Below are positions 60,091-64,000 of a DNA stretch of 64,000 nucleotides, piece after piece (within the stretch, counting starts at the first letter, position 1; the number at the start of each line of letters is the position of its first letter). A model generated the notes under the pieces. It searched no databases and was not told where the DNA came from. It worked only from the letters and a program-made list of their open reading frames with translations. The translations under genes and the position numbers were made by a program. The stretch comes from Trochalopteron elliotii (taxonomy: Eukaryota; Chordata; Aves; Passeriformes; Leiothrichidae), in contig JANPWX010000076.1 in assembly GCA_024734555.1 (NCBI GenBank), positions 3,437,448 to 3,501,447 on the forward strand, given 5' to 3'.

Positions 60091-62990
60091 ATATCTAGAC
60101 AGGCCTATCAAGGTCTGGTAAAGGAAATGGTCTTTGCTGAAACATTTATTCAGTTATCTTACACAGGCTCTTCTATCACCTTTAAAATGAAATTGGAGGG
60201 CTTTGTCCATCTATATGAAGATTCCAACACAATTAAGTGATGTATTTTATGGCCAATATGTACACTGAAGCAACATGAAATTTAAACCATAATAAATATA
60301 GCTATCATAAGTTGGAAAATATTTTTATTTTACCTTTTAATCTGTGCTCAGTGTTCTATTCAATCCAGACTGTGTTCAAACATCTGATCTTCATCTATCT
60401 TTAAACATTTACAGAAGAAAAGAAAAATAATCAATTTACAGTACATGTTTTACCTGTTAAAGCATCAGTGGTGGTCACAGATTTCTGGAGTTCAGGGCTC
60501 CCTAATGCATAAGGCAGTGGCCACTGCTACAGTAATCAGGAATGGTTTGGATTTTTGGTTTGTCACGTACCTAACAACAACATGAAGAACTGCATGTGAA
60601 AAAATAAAACAGTTTTTTAGTGATACTTCTGAAAGTCATCCAGAAAAAGACCTTCAGTTTTGAAATGTTATTCCTGCTTGATTTAAATATTTATTATCTG
60701 GGGAAGATATGTAGTGGATGAAATTATTTGAAGGCATGTTCTTACACTCAAAGTCATGTTATAGGCCATATTAATAATGCAGTTAAATTGTGGGGGTTGT
60801 TTTTAAAGTCTTCCTAGTATCTGTGCATTTTCTCTGATGTTATGATTATTTTTGCAACATCCCTCTGGGTCTTAGGGTTGATGCTTCAGCCCTTTTCAAG
60901 AGGTGTAGGAGGCAGGGGGTTACAGTTACCTGTCAGTATGTGCAGGTGTCTGCCAAGAGAAGTGTGACATTGATGTTTTCTTTCTCCTCAGGCTTGGGCT
61001 CTGGCTGGTGCTATATTTATGGGTTTCCCTGTCACATTCCACTTAGTTCTCCTGTGCTGCCAGCTGCTGCCTGGCAGGGGCCCCTATCATCCCAAAGGGA
61101 CTCCAGACATACAAAGAGCTGTGTTTTTTTCAGACAGTGACTGCAGTGGAGAGGGGTGTCACCTCTCTGTTAACCTCAGAGCTGAAGCTTAAACAGGAGA
61201 AGCAAAAGTAACTGGCTCTGATGCAGGGCTAAAAACAATGACACCCAGCTCAGTCTGGGCTTTTTCAGCTTCTGTGCTTGCTAAGATGATGTATGAATTT
61301 TATATGTGTTGGATACCTCAAGAATCAAGTGCTTGGCTTTAATACCATGCAAAAATATGATCTGCAAGATGAAATAAAGAATTTCTTACATCAATGAGCT
61401 AGGCAAATTAGTAAGAATCCTGGAATACAGGATTACAAATGCACAGTGCTGTTGACAGGTTAAAGAAATAGTTTGAAATAAACTACAGAAGTGCAAAGTA
61501 TAAAATATTTCATCTGGGTAGGAATACTAATCAATACATATATTCAAAATGATAAACAGTGGGCTAACTCAAATTTCACTGCAGAATGTGACTAAAGAAT
61601 TACAATACAGCACAAAAGATGTTATCCCAAAGAATAAGGTGTGAATAGCCTCAGGTGTTTGTGTGTTCTGTCGCTGATTCATTACAAAGAATATTCTGTG
61701 TCCAGTATCCTTGACCAGTGTTTGTCTACTTTGTTCTCAAGAGCTTTGAGAAGTAAAGGCTGCCTAAGATCTCCAGGGAGTCTACTCTCATGCTTTGTTC
61801 TTCTGCTTTTTATGGCAGCTTATCTAATGTTTGAAGGGGTTTTTTTTACTGTAGTATAATCTCATTTTTTCCTTTTGTACTGTGTGCATAGAGAACATGG
61901 TTTTCTTTTTTATTTTGCAAACTGTTATGAACATATAGACAAACCATACCTTTTCTCTTTAGGTATGAGGCCCATAGCCATGAGATATGTGGTGAAGGGA
62001 TTACTGTGACAGACTGCTAAAGGGTGTTATAGACTGCTGATAGGGATAATAGGTTATCAAGCAGAGGATGACTCTTACTGCTATAATCAGCCCTGTGGTG
62101 GGGGGAGTGATACTGAGATGCCAGATCTGTGACCGACCCACAGTCTTAGTGATCTCGCTCTTTAGTTACAAAAAGAGATATTAACTCAAAAGCCTTTAAC
62201 TTCACATATAAAGTGGCTGCCTTTCCCTCTTCCCCTCCCCCTCCTTATGAGGGCAGCAACAGGTTATTTGGCTACTGTCTTACCTCTACTTCTCCCAAAA
62301 TATAATTTTGTCATTTGTAATACTCCATGGAAGAATACAGGGACACCTCTTTGGTAAGATTTGCACCTCTGGCTGCATTGAGTGATGCACAGGTGAAATT
62401 AAGCTTGATTAATGGTAAAATTAGCCTGACTGAATTACTACATTTATTAATAGCAATTCTGAATTTGCAACTGTGTAGTTTCAACAAACCATGAATCTGT
62501 GATTGTAAAAGTTCTTGTTGAACATCTGCAGTCTTACAATGCCAAAATGGCTACAACCAGAAATTAAGCCGAGCTAGACCTGATATCTCAAGAGTCAGTG
62601 ACAGTTAATAATAAGCCCAGGGAGTTACAAGGAAAGTGAAGTGGGTTCTGAAACAGGGTCTTTCCTTATCAGTAAATTGAAAAACAAGCCTCACAGTCTC
62701 AAAGATGGGGAACAGTGTACTGTTTTGCTTAGTTTGTTTAGGCCTACAGTTTTACAGCAGAGCTTGGGTAAAATGTACTACTGGTAGTGGACAGACCTTA
62801 AAGACATTTGGCAGAGAACAGAAATTAACAAAGCCAGCTCAGCAACAGTGCTGAAATCAGTCCAAACTAGGAAAAAGATAATTTCAGCAGGAGGAGATTT
62901 CAACACACAACCCACCAACTCAAGAAGTCATCCACCTCAAAGGAAGAGAAAGACTGAGTATGTGGACCAGTTAGCATGAGAAGCAATAGA
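60091..62990. other. Non-coding stretch, mostly unassigned
   Basis: AT-rich to about 60850, then a GC-richer part at 60860-61260 containing an acceptor-like TTTCTTTCTCCTCAG at 60979-60993 and an ORF of 66 codons (60940-61140) that starts before that acceptor. No donor that would complete an exon was identified. The part at 62060-62290 contains a C/T-rich block. Nothing confidently recognised. Confidence 0.4.
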
Positions 62991-63230
62991 ATTATTTAAC
63001 TAATAGAAGGTAGAATACCTATTAGGATGAAAACTGCGTAACTTGTAGCAAATGAACCATAATGCTTTTGTATATTGAAATGCATATATAGTGTAAATTT
63101 TTGAGAATTGGTGTGCTGGCTTAGTGGATTTACCACCTAGCACCCATCTTCACACAATATGAAATAAACAAAGAGCTCTGCTCCATATGTGAGACTGGTT
63201 AATTGCACACTGGGTGATGAATCCCATTTT
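62991..63230 (+). other. Possible LTR promoter and polyadenylation region
   Basis: A TATA-like CATATATAGTG near 63083 is followed about 75 bases later by AAATAAA (near 63162), then GC-richer sequence. This spacing suits the R region of an avian LTR. Upstream sequence from about 62520 also looks composite. I could not find TG...CA ends or a target duplication, so it stays a guess. Confidence 0.3.
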
Positions 63231-64000
63231 CAGGCACAACACACCTAGCCCCTCTAATCTCTGAGGTCCAGCTAGAAAGCAAGGGTGTTTATATCCATCC
63301 AAATTTCTATACTCTATACTTGCAAGTCTTTTCTGCAAGCTAGCAAATAAGTTTTTTTGGTCTTTCTGGGCTATAAAGGTGCTGTATGATGCTGTCTAAC
63401 AGTTTGAGCTGCTTCAGATAATCATTACCAAAGATGTCTTTGTCATGAGATCATTGGTTTTCTATGAGAAATCTAGGGGCTAATAAATTAGCATCACTCA
63501 GGTTATGCTACGACTTGACTATTGGAACATCCCAGGCTGGTTCTGCAATGTAGCCCTGTAGAGACTTTTCCAACAGCCATCTGCAAGCTCCTATTTTGGA
63601 ATGCTGTCCATGGATTTGCAAGGTAAATGATACATACCTTTACTGTGGAAAGGTATGATATGTACCTGACTGGAGGTAAACTGGTGTTACAATAAAGTGT
63701 TGTATAATTCTGGGCATAGCCAAAAAACCCAAATTGCTCTGTCAACTGTTCAGATCACAGATATGATCACTGTACCTCAATATCCTCTAATGTTAAATTA
63801 ATATCACCAACCCTGGCTTTCTTTGAGATGGTTCAACTTGTCTGCATCCAGGAAATTTCCAGCCACAGTTTTATGGCTGGCAAGGGTCAGGTACTGTTTC
63901 CAATAGACAATCTGGATATAATATCCTTGGTATGAAACTTTAGGAATTAAATAGTGTGGATATTTAGACTGTTTACTTCAGAGTCATGGAATAAGCTCTG
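63231..64000. other. Unassigned sequence at the window end
   Basis: No gene recognised. A perfect inverted repeat CATACCTTT (63633-63641) / AAAGGTATG (63649-63657) with a 7-base loop lies within a longer imperfect hairpin (about 63620-63666). The minus-strand ORF at 63503-63745 overlaps this and has no recognised domain. Confidence 0.45.

Overview
The window looks like non-coding nuclear DNA of a bird, most likely a passerine. It is AT-rich and has no dense or operon-like coding. Its interspersed repeats are the avian set: many CR1 LINE fragments, solo long terminal repeats (LTRs) of ERVK- and ERVL-type endogenous retroviruses, and one tRNA-Ile-derived SINE with a CR1-like tail of the kind described in zebra finch. 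No ORF exceeds 194 codons, and the longest ones fall inside LTRs or antisense CR1. No rRNA, functional tRNA gene, CRISPR array or bacterial feature was seen.

Layout. 1-11.3 kb: antisense CR1 (2076-3505 and 9915-10560), a sense CR1 (5714-6187), a probable LTR (7619-8279), an LTR-like block with a degenerate 28-bp repeat (about 9155-9690), and an ERVL-type LTR (10773-11332). 11.3-22.6 kb: a sense CR1 with a decayed reverse-transcriptase segment (15598-16638), a CR1 cluster interrupted by an ERVK-type LTR with a perfect 6-bp target duplication (18066-19503), an ancient antisense CR1 (20885-21380) and another sense CR1 (21900-22585). 22.6-33.3 kb: mostly unique AT-rich sequence with a few stretches that look like conserved non-coding DNA. 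33.3-37.4 kb: an ERVL-type LTR carrying a 40-bp minisatellite and an antisense LTR. 37.4-48.9 kb: unique sequence holding the best protein-coding candidates, two exon-like ORFs at 42934-43111 and 47186-47417. Both are on the + strand, have good splice sites and have compatible phases. 48.9-60.1 kb: two more ERVK-type LTRs with 6-bp duplications, a CR1 with a nested SINE, another ERVL-type LTR, and a CR1 nested inside an oppositely oriented CR1. 60.1-64 kb: mostly unrecognised sequence.

Interpretation. The window is probably a gene desert or part of a long intron. I found no new multi-gene system. The observations most worth checking are the two-exon gene model, a 250-bp tract about 98% identical between two otherwise diverged CR1 copies 8 kb apart (possible gene conversion), the nested tRNA-Ile SINE, and three LTR insertions whose target duplications can be read directly. 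Family names rest on my memory of avian repeat consensus sequences; no database search was run.
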